Positions 1-8,142 of a DNA stretch of 64,000 bases are shown piece by piece. The position numbers and the translations under genes were made by a program. The DNA is from Lacrimispora xylanisolvens (GTDB lineage Bacteria > Bacillota > Clostridia > Lachnospirales > Lachnospiraceae), in contig CP070896.1 of assembly GCA_017084465.1 (NCBI GenBank), forward strand, positions 2,531,001 through 2,595,000. Reading direction: 5' to 3'. How positions within the stretch are numbered: position 1 is the stretch's first letter; the number at the start of each line of letters is the position of its first letter. A model generated the notes under the pieces. That model was not told where the DNA came from, did not search any database, and was given only the letters and a program-made list of their open reading frames with translations.

Positions 1-802
1 CTCCCAGTGCCTTGGTTAGCAGTTCAGACGCAGAAGCAGCATCCTGCTGGCTGGCCCCAGCCGACTTTAGCTGCTTATTCATATTTTCTGCAAACGCAAC
101 AACTTCGTCACTGCTGGAAAAGGCATCTCCTGCCCCCTTTGCTAAGGCGGTCACTGCATCTACAGTTCCAAGATAGCTCATTCTGGTTCGTTGGGCAGAC
201 TGATAAATGAGTTCCTGTATCCGGCTGGTTTCCTCCAGGTCATTGCTGGCAGCTCCATTTCCCTCTGCTGAAGCGTTTTCAGAAGGGTGAAAGCTTTTGT
301 TCATTCCATTTACACGTGTATTGGACTGAGACATCTTATCTGATAATCCAATCAGCCCTTTTCCTGCTGTTACTCCCAGCGATCCTATTTTTTTAATTGT
401 GTCCTTTAACTTTTTTCCAAATTCTACTGACTGTTTTAATCTTATATTGTATTCATCCTGCTCTTCCTCAGCCTTTGTAGTATTTGCAACCACCTTTTTT
501 ATGTTTTCATTGATTTCATTCATCCCTTGAATTGCCACAAATTGGGAATCTTCTCCCATTTTCTCAATTGAGGCAGTAATGCGATCTAACTGCATTACTG
601 TCTCACTGCTTGACTGTCTTATATTTCCGATTATTGCACCGGCCGCTCCACCCATGGAACGGCGCATTGTCAATTCAGTTTTTACAGCAGCCTGACTAAT
701 TCGCCCCAATTGCTCCACCGAAGAATTCCCAAGGTCAATGAACCGGGAAAAAGATTCACTGAACTGATCACTTACTACTAATTCTCCTGTTATCGTTTCC
801 AT
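1..802 (-). CDS. Phage tail tape measure protein, N-terminal part
   Basis: The reading frame is open from an ATG at 802 to the window edge (267 codons), so the C-terminal part is missing. AGGAGGAA lies just upstream of the start. The visible protein is Ala/Ser/Gln/Glu-rich and predicted helical, with a coiled-coil-like stretch around residues 65-125 and no signal peptide. This is usual for the N-terminus of tape measure proteins, which set tail length and run inside the tube. Its place directly after the tube and two-frame assembly chaperone genes is the standard tail-module position. The identity rests mainly on gene order and composition. The full length, needed to estimate tail length, lies outside the window. 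Confidence 0.8.
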   Translation of the reverse strand, partial: METITGELVVSDQFSESFSRFIDLGNSSVEQLGRISQAAVKTELTMRRSMGGAAGAIIGNIRQSSSETVMQLDRITASIEKMGEDSQFVAIQGMNEINENIKKVVANTTKAEEEQDEYNIRLKQSVEFGKKLKDTIKKIGSLGVTAGKGLIGLSDKMSQSNTRVNGMNKSFHPSENASAEGNGAASNDLEETSRIQELIYQSAQRTRMSYLGTVDAVTALAKGAGDAFSSSDEVVAFAENMNKQLKSAGASQQDAASASELLTKALG

Positions 803-812
803 TGTTCCTCCT

Positions 813-950
813 CTACTTCTTTGGTCGGCTATTAATTTCTTTCACCGCCATCTGGAACATTAATATTCTATCGTTTTCCGGAAGCCTGGCAACTTCTCCG
901 GGGAAGCGGCCGTGGTTAACAAACATATAGTAAGCCAACTGCACGTCCAT
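813..950 (-). CDS. Small tail-assembly frame (GT-like extension), 45 aa
   Basis: This 45-codon frame starts at an ATG at 950 and ends 10 bp before the tape measure start. It lies in the -1 frame of the preceding chaperone gene. Following a slip at 968-974, translation would run through this frame without a stop, adding about 51 residues to give a product near 177 aa. In many tailed phages the chaperone gene and a second short frame before the tape measure are joined this way (lambda G and GT are the model). A weak GGGGGAG stands before the ATG, so independent translation is also possible. No conserved domain is visible. Confidence 0.65.
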   Translation of the reverse strand: MDVQLAYYMFVNHGRFPGEVARLPENDRILMFQMAVKEINSRPKK

Positions 951-961
951 ATCTCCCCCGT

Positions 962-1379
962 TTAAGAGTTTTTTGCTTCTTCAATCTTTTCTCCCATGCT
1001 CTTCATGTCATTTAATTCCAGAATTGCATTGGATAAACGGTTATATTCTCCCACGCTCAGCATCTGGGAAGGAACCTCCAGGGGATCTTCGGTTCCGTAA
1101 TATTTACACATTTCCTGATCGCTGAAATCCGGCTCCTGAACACATGCAAGTATCAGTCTTCTGGTATAAAGAATGCTGTCTGTTTTCTCTACCGGAACCC
1201 CATCAACCTTAGCTGTTTTACGACTCATGCGGGCAAGCTTCTCATTTTCCTTCTGGGAAATAGCTTTGATCACAAATGGGACAGGCTTCCCATCTTCTCC
1301 TTTAAAACGTTCGGAAATAATTACCTCTTTGGTTACTCCCTCCACTGATGGCTGTAAAAAATGCTTTTAATGCACTCAT
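962..1379 (-). CDS. Phage tail assembly chaperone (XkdN-like)
   Basis: The well-conserved frame runs 1345-962 (127 aa) and resembles XkdN-type tail assembly chaperones, which bind the tape measure protein during tail building. It would have to start at GTG 1345 with no ribosome site. An ATG at 1379 preceded by AGGAGGATTT lies one base out of frame. Removing one T from the six-T run just after it joins the two and gives an N-terminus MSALKAFLQPSVEGV, which looks natural. I therefore place the start at 1379 and suspect a one-base insertion in the run near 1355-1360. The 3' end carries a slippery site that can join it to the small frame at 813-950. Confidence 0.75.
968..974 (-). promoter_or_regulatory. 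Programmed -1 frameshift heptamer A_AAA_AAC
   Basis: On the coding strand the end of the chaperone gene reads GCA AAA AAC TCT TAA. The heptamer A AAA AAC lies in the canonical X XXY YYZ register, two codons before the stop. A -1 slip gives CTC TTA AAC GGG GGA GAT ATG, continuous with the frame at 950-813. Tail assembly chaperone pairs are a known site of conserved programmed frameshifting. Motif, register and continuity are seen directly; slippage itself is inferred. Confidence 0.7.
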
Positions 1380-1388
1380 AAAATCCTC

Positions 1389-1859
1389 CTATTCTCCCAG
1401 CTGAACCGGGCTTGAAAATGCGTTTAATACTTCTACGTTAGTAAAGCTGAAAGCAATATCCATTGTTAAAAACTCTGTATCTGCGTCCAGCATGGCAATG
1501 GGGAGCTTCTGGAGTTTTACGTTGTAAAGAGCTACCGTCTGGCTGCCAATGGAACTGCCTTCATCTTCATTGGTAATCTGAATTGTAAAGTAAGGAAGTG
1601 CTCCCGTCTTTAAATAAGTTTTCAGCATGTTTAAAAATTCAGGTGTGCCATAATATACTGTGGCAGAACCGGTAAGGGAAACACCTGATGTCTTTTTCTG
1701 TACCAGATTGGTTCCAACCACCTTAAAATCAGATTCCTGAAACTCTGCATCTGCCTGAATTTTCTTTAATCCGAACATCTCCACATTGCGTCCGTCTATT
1801 ACTGCAAAGGCTCTTCCGGCCTTTCCGTTTAAAGCATCGCGTTCTAATAAAAAGCTCAT
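1389..1859 (-). CDS. Phage tail tube protein (XkdM-like)
   Basis: This 156-aa protein matches the tube family of contractile tails (PBSX XkdM and relatives, usually about 145-160 aa). It forms the inner hollow tube that the sheath drives forward. The mixed beta-rich sequence has no signal peptide or membrane segment, and the length is normal. Its ATG at 1859 overlaps the stop of the sheath gene by four bases, which suggests translational coupling. Sheath, tube, chaperone, tape measure is the conserved order for contractile tails and supports the call. Confidence 0.88.
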   Translation of the reverse strand: MSFLLERDALNGKAGRAFAVIDGRNVEMFGLKKIQADAEFQESDFKVVGTNLVQKKTSGVSLTGSATVYYGTPEFLNMLKTYLKTGALPYFTIQITNEDEGSSIGSQTVALYNVKLQKLPIAMLDADTEFLTMDIAFSFTNVEVLNAFSSPVQLGE

Positions 1860-3211
1860 AATCTACCTCCTCCTAATCCGTCAGGGTTGCTGTGATATAA
1901 ATTTTTTTCCACTGCAGCTACCGGCTGAATTGCCAGTGTTATTAAAACTGCATTCAGTGCATTTCCCGCTTCTACGGTCACATCATCAGATTCAAAATTC
2001 TGGATTCCTCCATTTGCCTGAATCTCATTTAAATACCCTACAATCCAGGATTTTAATAAGTCCCGGCCTGTAGCGTTGTTCTGAGTCTTCCCAACAAAAT
2101 TCTGGGAGAAATTCTTATAAATATCGCTGGTAAGAGTATCAGCGGTCCGAATTACCTGGTTTAAGCTGAATGCTTCTCCTTTGTTTGCCGTGTAAGAAGT
2201 AAGTGTGTTAATATCTGACACGATCTTAACGGAACCAAATTCTTCAAAAAATACAATCTGCCCTTTGTCCAGCGCTTCATCAATTTCTGCTGATGTCAGA
2301 CGCGGAGATACATCTGCTGCGTTGGGATACTGGGCATAAACCAGAGACTCCGTATATTTTGCTCCTGCCTGCACACCGCCAACCCACCAGGTTGTCTTCT
2401 GTGGAGATAGTATAGTTCCATCTGAGAGCACAACCCCGTTTTTAACAGAGATGACTGCCTCCGTATCGCTTTCAGCACCAGACATAACTGCCTGACACTT
2501 CCTACCTGAATTTTCACGCATCCGTTTAATAAAGGCTGTGTATGCTTCCTTAATTGTGTTGTCAGCGCCGTCATAGATAAGAATCTGAAAATTGCGGGAT
2601 TCCAGAGCAGTTAAAAAGGTGGAGTACTCTGCATTTTTCACTGTACCATCGCTGCCTCCTGTTAAAGAAGTCCCTGCGGAAGCTGCCAGGTTACCGCTAC
2701 CGGAAAAAGTAACCCAGTCGTTTCCTTTTAAATCAGAAGCAGTTTTTCCTGTCTGAGTATTTTTTACTGATCCTTCTACAATGGTTCGTACTACATAATT
2801 ACCTGACTCATCCGGGTCCTGGGTAAGTGAAACGGAAATGTCATTACCACGTACCCCCTGATATCTTGCAGTAACAGTGAGCTCACCAATAACAGCCGTG
2901 GCCTTTGCCGAGCCTTCTGCAGCCGGACGGTAAAGCATAACCTTTGCAGGTCCGCTTGTACGCTCACTTCCTTTAAAAATCTCTCTTAAAAACAATGACT
3001 TTTCACTGGTTGCAGAGTAGCCAATGTAGGACGCAAAATCGTCCCCGGCAGTGATTGTCATAAGTTCGCCTTCTGGCCCCCATGACAATGGTTCACAGAT
3101 TGCTACAATTCCCCTGTCCCCTACTTTAACCGACTGCTCCATACTTGATTTTACATTAATGTAAACACCCGGCTGCTTTTTACTTTGAGATGTCCATGTT
3201 CCTCCAGCCAT
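1856..3211 (-). CDS. Phage tail sheath protein (XkdK-like)
   Basis: This 451-aa protein is a contractile tail sheath subunit close in size to PBSX XkdK. The N-terminus (AGGTW followed by KKQPGVYINV) and an inner region with VSPRLTSAEIDEAL and a C-terminal EKNLYH segment fit the sheath family. Sheath subunits wrap the tube and contract on firing. It starts at the ATG at 3211, directly after the stop of the small gene ending at 3212. Presence of a sheath shows the tail is myovirus-type, so the cluster encodes a contractile machine rather than a flexible tail. Confidence 0.92.
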   Translation of the reverse strand: MAGGTWTSQSKKQPGVYINVKSSMEQSVKVGDRGIVAICEPLSWGPEGELMTITAGDDFASYIGYSATSEKSLFLREIFKGSERTSGPAKVMLYRPAAEGSAKATAVIGELTVTARYQGVRGNDISVSLTQDPDESGNYVVRTIVEGSVKNTQTGKTASDLKGNDWVTFSGSGNLAASAGTSLTGGSDGTVKNAEYSTFLTALESRNFQILIYDGADNTIKEAYTAFIKRMRENSGRKCQAVMSGAESDTEAVISVKNGVVLSDGTILSPQKTTWWVGGVQAGAKYTESLVYAQYPNAADVSPRLTSAEIDEALDKGQIVFFEEFGSVKIVSDINTLTSYTANKGEAFSLNQVIRTADTLTSDIYKNFSQNFVGKTQNNATGRDLLKSWIVGYLNEIQANGGIQNFESDDVTVEAGNALNAVLITLAIQPVAAVEKNLYHSNPDGLGGGRL

Positions 3212-3406
3212 TTACTTTTCCTCCTTATTTTCAAAAAATTTATCAACAATTTCCTTTGCTTCTTCCAGCGTATACTCCGGTTTTGTAAGAAGCACCTTTG
3301 CAAAGTCCGGTTGATATCCGGAAAATTCCTTGCTTGCAAGAAGTGCCTCCCTATTAAATTTTACCGGTTCTCTCACTGTTTTTTTTGTGTCTTTTGCTTT
3401 TGACAT
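3212..3406 (-). CDS. Small hypothetical protein of the tail module
   Basis: This 64-aa charged protein, rich in Lys and Glu, lies directly upstream of the sheath gene with no gap. AAGGGG stands about 12 bp before its ATG. Small proteins of this kind are common before XkdK-type sheath genes and are presumed to be tail-module proteins, but I cannot assign a function. It is the first gene after the terminator-like hairpin at 3459-3489, so it probably opens the structural transcript. Confidence 0.6.
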   Translation of the reverse strand: MSKAKDTKKTVREPVKFNREALLASKEFSGYQPDFAKVLLTKPEYTLEEAKEIVDKFFENKEEK

Positions 3407-3458
3407 CTTTGATTCTTTCCCCTTTCTTTTTTGTTTTTTAAGGTAGCGAATAATAATA

Positions 3459-3489
3459 AAAAAGAGTCTCCTGTGTGGAAACCCTTTTT
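3459..3489 (-). terminator. Hairpin with U-tract between regulator and tail genes
   Basis: On the minus strand AAAAGGGTTTCC and GGAGACTCTTTT pair through about 12 positions around an ACACA loop and are followed by TTATTATT. This would end transcription of the 3945-3535 regulator before the tail genes, or act as a point of antitermination. It implies that the tail genes are driven separately. Confidence 0.55.
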
Positions 3490-3534
3490 CATACTACTAA
3501 TATAGCATGTTGATTTGTCCCTTGATTACCAATC

Positions 3535-3945
3535 TTAATTTTTTCTTTTATCCAGAAGCCAGTAAAATTTACGGCGCCTGTCATAATATGTATTGTGACT
3601 GCAGGGAATTTCCATTATCATTCGCAAATATTCATACGTAATATCTTCCTCTGTCACAGCTTTCATTATATATTTGTAAATGTCCGCATCTGTTTCTATT
3701 GCCGTCTGTTCGATCAGCTTACAGTTCTGCTCAAGCATCACCCTTCTGATTGCAAGCTGCTGTGTAACGTCCACCGGACTATGAGACGATGGCATACTGG
3801 CAATTCTCACAGATTTAACTGTATCTGTTTTATACTTAAGCTCCTCTCTCCATTCTCCATATTGAAGACACCAAAAATACAATTCCCAGAAACGGTTTTT
3901 ACTGATTCCGTATTTGCTATAATTTAAAGGTCTGACATTTCCCAT
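3535..3945 (-). CDS. Phage late-transcription regulator, RinA/ArpU-like
   Basis: This 136-aa basic protein has no signal or membrane segment. Its C-terminus, with the IPCSHNTYYDRRRKFYWLL segment, resembles the helix-turn-helix end of small phage regulators of the RinA/ArpU/Xtr type, which turn on late or structural operons. It is transcribed away from the XRE repressor gene at 4275 and toward the tail genes, with a hairpin between. That arrangement fits a positive regulator under repressor control. The family assignment is by resemblance only; a sigma-factor-like protein is the alternative. Confidence 0.5.
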   Translation of the reverse strand: MGNVRPLNYSKYGISKNRFWELYFWCLQYGEWREELKYKTDTVKSVRIASMPSSHSPVDVTQQLAIRRVMLEQNCKLIEQTAIETDADIYKYIMKAVTEEDITYEYLRMIMEIPCSHNTYYDRRRKFYWLLDKRKN

Positions 3946-4041
3946 TCTTTTATCCTCCCTGATATTTTTGCTTTATTCACAGTCACGTTGCTCATTATTG
4001 ATATTTGCTATTTGCCAAACTATATTCGAGGCAATTTTTTA

Positions 4042-4227
4042 GTTCAATATTTTGAACTTATTGATTAAAAAATAAACCACATCTATGTATTTCAATTATT
4101 TGTATTATATGGCTGATTTGTTAACTTTTAAGTTCAATGTTTTGAACTACCCGTATCATAGCATGATTAGATTCTTCTGTCAATGCAAAAGTTCAAACAT
4201 TCAAACTATAGGATTGTTATATTGAAC
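4042..4227. promoter_or_regulatory. Repeated operators GTTCAA-N4-TTGAAC
   Basis: Two perfect inverted repeats GTTCAA-N4-TTGAAC lie at 4042-4057 and 4132-4147. A degenerate copy follows at 4191-4206 (GTTCAA then TCAAAC), and a lone half-site TTGAAC at 4222-4227 forms the -35 of the repressor promoter. Several copies between divergent genes is the classic layout of a phage-type repressor control region. The XRE protein at 4275 is the likely ligand. Confidence 0.75.
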
Positions 4228-4250
4228 TTTTATGTGACATATGATATATT
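4222..4250 (+). promoter_or_regulatory. Promoter of the XRE repressor gene
   Basis: TTGAAC at 4222-4227 and TATATT at 4245-4250 are separated by 17 bp. The -35 hexamer is also an operator half-site, which implies autoregulation. Confidence 0.65.
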
Positions 4251-4274
4251 ATATAGAGAGAGGCGGTTTATATA

Positions 4275-4772
4275 ATGAAAAATGAAAACACTGCTATTCG
4301 ATTAAAAAAAATTATGGAAGATAAAAATTTACGTCAGACCGACATATTAAATCTGGCGATTCCTTTTTGCAATATGTATAACGTTAAGATGAATAAATCT
4401 GATATCAGCCAATATTGCGCTGGTAAAACAGAGCCTAACCAGAAGAAATTGTTTGTTCTTGGTAAAGCTCTTAATGTGAGTGAAGCCTGGTTAATGGGTT
4501 TTGATGTACCTATGGAAAGAGTGCAGACTCCTGATTCAAGCGAACATAAAGTCAGTGTTCTTTCCTCTGATAATGAGCTTTTTATTAATTATAATAAGCT
4601 TAATAGTGCAAATAAAAGGAAAGTACTTGACTACAGTAAAAATCTTTACCAAATACAGCTGATGGAAGAAGAAAACAACCGCCATCTTCTCACCAATGCA
4701 GCCCATGAACGTACTGACATAGAAGTGACTGATGAAATGAGAGAATATGACAATGCTTTTTTTGATGAATAA
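4275..4772 (+). CDS. XRE-family (phage-type) repressor
   Basis: This 165-aa protein has an N-terminal Cro/CI-type helix-turn-helix over about residues 5-75. It includes the DISQYCAGKTEPNQKKLFVLGKALNVSEAWLMG region cut short here at the usual repressor signature NVSEAWLMG. The C-terminal half is short and charged and lacks a visible LexA/S24 Ser-Lys peptidase dyad. Induction may therefore depend on a partner such as an ImmA-type protease, which is not seen here. GAGAGAGGCGG precedes the ATG. The divergent, operator-rich upstream region indicates it controls itself and the 3945-3535 regulator. Confidence 0.85.
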   Translation: MKNENTAIRLKKIMEDKNLRQTDILNLAIPFCNMYNVKMNKSDISQYCAGKTEPNQKKLFVLGKALNVSEAWLMGFDVPMERVQTPDSSEHKVSVLSSDNELFINYNKLNSANKRKVLDYSKNLYQIQLMEEENNRHLLTNAAHERTDIEVTDEMREYDNAFFDE

Positions 4773-4810
4773 TTAGGGTATAGGAAGTCATCTGACAGTT
4801 ACTCTTAACG

Positions 4811-4845
4811 CACAACCCCCTCCTGTATACCAGGAGGGGTTGTGT
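4811..4845. terminator. Strong hairpin between convergent genes
   Basis: CACAACCCCCTCCTG and CAGGAGGGGTTGTG form a near-perfect stem around TATAC, between the repressor gene and the opposing cell-wall-binding protein gene. There is no long U-tract, so it may act as a bidirectional terminator or a barrier. Confidence 0.6.
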
Positions 4846-4870
4846 GTGATACGTATCTATAATTCAATTA

Positions 4871-5800
4871 TCATTCCACCCAAGCCCCATCACTACCTAC
4901 TTTATATCCATCCGGGGTCGTTGTATTGGTGTACATGGCACCATCATCACCACAGTAATACCACTTTGATTTCCAATTGATCCAACCGGTAACCATGGTT
5001 CCTGATTCATTCATAAAATACCACTTATCATTCTTATATTGCCAACGGCTTCCGGGGCCTTCCAGTCCCTTCTTCGATTTACCAAAGCTGATTCTAGAAG
5101 CATCTTCGGAAGTAACCTGTAAAACATCTGACTTACACCATGTTCCCTTGAGGGAGGAATCCGTTACTGCACGAACCTGATAGGAATACTTACCCTCTTT
5201 AGTTATATAAGCTGATAAATCATAATTAGGGTCTTTCGTAATAAATGAGCTTATTAATCCGCTGCCACGGTAAAGTCTTAGCTGATATTCATCGGCTTCA
5301 CTTACTGTATCCCATCTCACCAGACCGTTTGTTATATCCCATTTCATCCCATTTACATTAAGATCAATCACATTCAGACTATGATTGCTGCTATTGTCAT
5401 TTAAGGCATCAAATATGATATAAATCTTCATATCTGTTTCATTCATCAGGCCGCCGATCACAGTTCCTTTGGTTCCGGTAATTTTTATATTTTTCACAGC
5501 CCGATTAGAAAAAGTATAATTGCCATCAGTCCTGAGCCGAACCACAAGTGTTGGCCGGTCAATATCCTTAAAATCGCCATCTGGTTCATCTATATCGTAT
5601 ACTTTATCTAAGTGATACATATTAGAATCAGTTGTAACCACCACATCTAAATTACCGTCTCCGCTTGATGCTCCTCCAGCTGATAGGATATCCACAGAAA
5701 CATCATTGATTGTGCTGGAAGCCGCCATAGAAGTAAAGGGGGCTGCCATAATAAAAAAAGCTGTACCTAAAGTAATCAAAGTCTTACTGCCACAAAACAT
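4871..5800 (-). CDS. Secreted protein with fibronectin-like region and cell-wall-binding repeats
   Basis: The start at 5800 (309 aa) is chosen because AGGAGGGA lies 5 bp before it; an in-frame ATG at 5821 would swallow that site. Residues 1-26 form a signal peptide with an AAS-type cleavage region. A beta-rich middle includes a fibronectin-III-like stretch (about 150-230: VRWDTVSEADEYQLRLYRGS). The C-terminus has aromatic repeats of the WYFMNESGTMVTGW type, known as choline- or glucan-binding cell wall repeats. It ends the operon with the BlaR-like gene, 18 bp downstream, so it is the likely regulated output. Role in the envelope is unknown. Confidence 0.8.
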   Translation of the reverse strand: MFCGSKTLITLGTAFFIMAAPFTSMAASSTINDVSVDILSAGGASSGDGNLDVVVTTDSNMYHLDKVYDIDEPDGDFKDIDRPTLVVRLRTDGNYTFSNRAVKNIKITGTKGTVIGGLMNETDMKIYIIFDALNDNSSNHSLNVIDLNVNGMKWDITNGLVRWDTVSEADEYQLRLYRGSGLISSFITKDPNYDLSAYITKEGKYSYQVRAVTDSSLKGTWCKSDVLQVTSEDASRISFGKSKKGLEGPGSRWQYKNDKWYFMNESGTMVTGWINWKSKWYYCGDDGAMYTNTTTPDGYKVGSDGAWVE

Positions 5801-5838
5801 ATCATTCCCTCCTGCATACATTTATTTATAAAAAATTA

Positions 5839-7674
5839 TTAATTCATACCAACGACACGCGAATGATCCTCCACAGCCGATGTATTTGAATTTCCTGTTT
5901 CAATCCTATATCCATCCTCATCAATCTTATAACCGTCAATAACTGTATTTTTTAATACTTCTCCATTTTCATTATAATAATGCCACTTTCCATCATAATA
6001 CTCCCACCCACGGTTTTTATTGGTACAAAGTCCACTATCTGCAAATACATAATCTTTGCTGCCAATTCTTAATGTGGTGTTGCTTACTAAATTCCCCTGA
6101 TTATCAAAATAAAACCACTTACCATTGCCGGTCTTTAACCAGGTGCTTACTAAATCTTCACCCTCTAATTTACAACGCCATTTGTCATTTTGCTGGTACC
6201 ACCCCGGATACTTACTTTTATCGTCTGAAATAAAACTTGATTCGGGTATTAAAATTCCGTTTTCATCCAATTTTTTTCCATTCACAGTGGTATTTTTTAA
6301 CATCACTCCATTATCATCAAAAAAGTACCATCTGTTATTACAATCCAGCTGCCAGCCAGTTTCTATTTTATTTGTACAGTGACCATCCGTTGCAAAATCG
6401 TAGTTTTTTCCGTCAATTGTAAGAGTTACATCATGAACCATGATACCCTGCTTATCAAAATAGTACCACAATCCAGTATCAAATAGCCAGTCTTCCGATA
6501 CATTTCCTACTACCATTTCTTGATCTTTCAATAATTCGCCTCTATAGTACCATTTGTCATTTTGCTGATACCACCCAACCTTCAGACCTGGACCGCTTGA
6601 GGCCGATCGAATCATGTTTTCCGTGTTTAACGCCTTTACCTGTAAGTTATTGGATAATATAATACAGGCGGCAATAACGCAGCTCAATGCCATTTTAAAT
6701 GTAATCTTATTGGAGCCTTTGCTAAATTTTTTGATCATATTTATTCTTTCCTTCATTTGATTATTGGTTTCAAAGTAAATGGGCATCTGGGTATATTCAT
6801 TCTTATTAAAATAGGATTTGGAAATATTGAGAAGAGTCATTCCATATTCAATGTTTTCATCTTCATTAAGGAGTTCCAGCACACAAGCATCACAGGTACA
6901 CTCTCTGTAAATCCTCATCTTTTTAACTGCAATCCATGCCAGGGGGTTATACCAGTGAATTAATAACGCTATGATACTAAACAGATTATAAAGTACGTCT
7001 TTTCTTTTGAAATGAACAAGTTCATGTAAAAAAATATGGGATATCTGAATGGAATTACTGATATGAAGAATATACTCCGGGATGTAAATAGTCGGCTTTA
7101 TAATTCCAGTAATACATGGGCTTTTAATCCGGTCATTTATCACAACTCTGATTTCTTGTTTTATTGATAAATTTGCCTTCAGTGTTTGTATTAATGCCAA
7201 CGTCTTCTCGTCACCAGTATTGGCTGCACCTAAGATTTTACGTCTGAAATTATAGTTGGTAATTAACAAAAAAATATTAAACGATACGAATCCAGCCAGC
7301 CATATAACGGATGCAATCTGTAAAATGGCGGGGAGAAAGTCATTGTTATCACGGTTTTCAGGAACCTCATCTGTCATACTGCTATTCATGTCTAAGAGTG
7401 GCTGGTTCATGCCTGTGCTGCCGCTTGTGACAATCTGCTCCGATTGAACCAGCGTGAGATATCTCTGATTTAAGATACTAAATAAATTTAAATCTATGTG
7501 ATCCGACACAGGAATCAACAGTTTGATCAGGATCAAAACCCACAGCGCATTTTTAATCCTGACATTCAATTTCTCACCAAGCAGCTTTATAATTGCCATA
7601 ACCAGCAATATAAAGATACCAGTTGACAGAGATGACCTTAAAAAACATAGAAAAACCCTTGTTAAAAACTCCAT
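5839..7674 (-). CDS. BlaR1/MecR1-like M56 membrane protease with cell-wall-binding repeats
   Basis: This 611-aa protein has N-terminal membrane helices (about 10-60 and 115-140) and an M56 metalloprotease domain with HELVH at about 217-221 and a downstream ECTCDACV segment. Another membrane helix follows near 330-350. The outside part (about 365-595) consists of repeated Trp/Tyr/Gly modules such as WYYFDKQGIMV, the cell-wall-binding repeat, instead of the penicillin-binding sensor domain of BlaR1. In the family, ligand binding outside activates the protease, which relieves BlaI repression. Here a wall polymer would be the plausible ligand. AAGGAG precedes the ATG, 15 bp after the blaI-like gene. 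Confidence 0.85.
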   Translation of the reverse strand: MEFLTRVFLCFLRSSLSTGIFILLVMAIIKLLGEKLNVRIKNALWVLILIKLLIPVSDHIDLNLFSILNQRYLTLVQSEQIVTSGSTGMNQPLLDMNSSMTDEVPENRDNNDFLPAILQIASVIWLAGFVSFNIFLLITNYNFRRKILGAANTGDEKTLALIQTLKANLSIKQEIRVVINDRIKSPCITGIIKPTIYIPEYILHISNSIQISHIFLHELVHFKRKDVLYNLFSIIALLIHWYNPLAWIAVKKMRIYRECTCDACVLELLNEDENIEYGMTLLNISKSYFNKNEYTQMPIYFETNNQMKERINMIKKFSKGSNKITFKMALSCVIAACIILSNNLQVKALNTENMIRSASSGPGLKVGWYQQNDKWYYRGELLKDQEMVVGNVSEDWLFDTGLWYYFDKQGIMVHDVTLTIDGKNYDFATDGHCTNKIETGWQLDCNNRWYFFDDNGVMLKNTTVNGKKLDENGILIPESSFISDDKSKYPGWYQQNDKWRCKLEGEDLVSTWLKTGNGKWFYFDNQGNLVSNTTLRIGSKDYVFADSGLCTNKNRGWEYYDGKWHYYNENGEVLKNTVIDGYKIDEDGYRIETGNSNTSAVEDHSRVVGMN

Positions 7675-7689
7675 ATCAACGTTTTCTCC

Positions 7690-8094
7690 TTACAGATCTC
7701 CAGATTCATCAGATGATTTACTTTCTCTTTTTTCTTTTAAAACACGTTCCAATTGTTCAATCTGATCCATTGACAAATCTTTATCCTCTAAAAATTTAGT
7801 CAGAAGCAGACCAAGTGCTCCATCATATACTCTTTTTAAAAAATCTTTGTTCTCAGATTTTATGTAATCATCTTTCGAGTATAACGGATAATAGTAATAA
7901 GTCCTGCCCTTCTTTTCGTAGCTTATGACTTCTTTATTGGCAAGCCGCGTTATAAAAGTTTTAATCGTCTGCTCGGACCATCTATGTTTGGGTGACAGGC
8001 TTTGAATAATCTTCTCTGATGTCAGTGGGCTTGAATTCCATAGCAGTTTCATTACCTGCCACTCAGCTTCTGATATCCTGGGAATTTCTTCCAC
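7690..8094 (-). CDS. BlaI/MecI-family transcriptional repressor
   Basis: This 134-aa protein starts at GTG 8094 with GGAGGTGG close upstream. It has the family's winged helix (SEAEWQVMKLLWNSSPLTS, then a WSEQTIKTFITRL recognition region) and a C-terminal dimerisation part, including the tract where M56 proteases cleave BlaI. It heads a three-gene operon with the BlaR1-like protease and the secreted repeat protein. Two TACA-N2-TGTA palindromes upstream are typical BlaI/MecI operator cores, so autorepression is expected. No beta-lactamase or penicillin-binding protein gene is nearby. Confidence 0.88.
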   Translation of the reverse strand: MEEIPRISEAEWQVMKLLWNSSPLTSEKIIQSLSPKHRWSEQTIKTFITRLANKEVISYEKKGRTYYYYPLYSKDDYIKSENKDFLKRVYDGALGLLLTKFLEDKDLSMDQIEQLERVLKEKRESKSSDESGDL

Positions 8095-8142
8095 TTATTT
8101 TTCCACCTCCTGATAACATGTTTTTTCGTAAAAATTAACATC

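Noticed and set aside
7..210. Plus-strand open frame of 67 codons in the tape measure region
   Set aside because: It is antisense to the minus-strand tape measure gene, which has an open frame, a good ribosome site and the right gene order.
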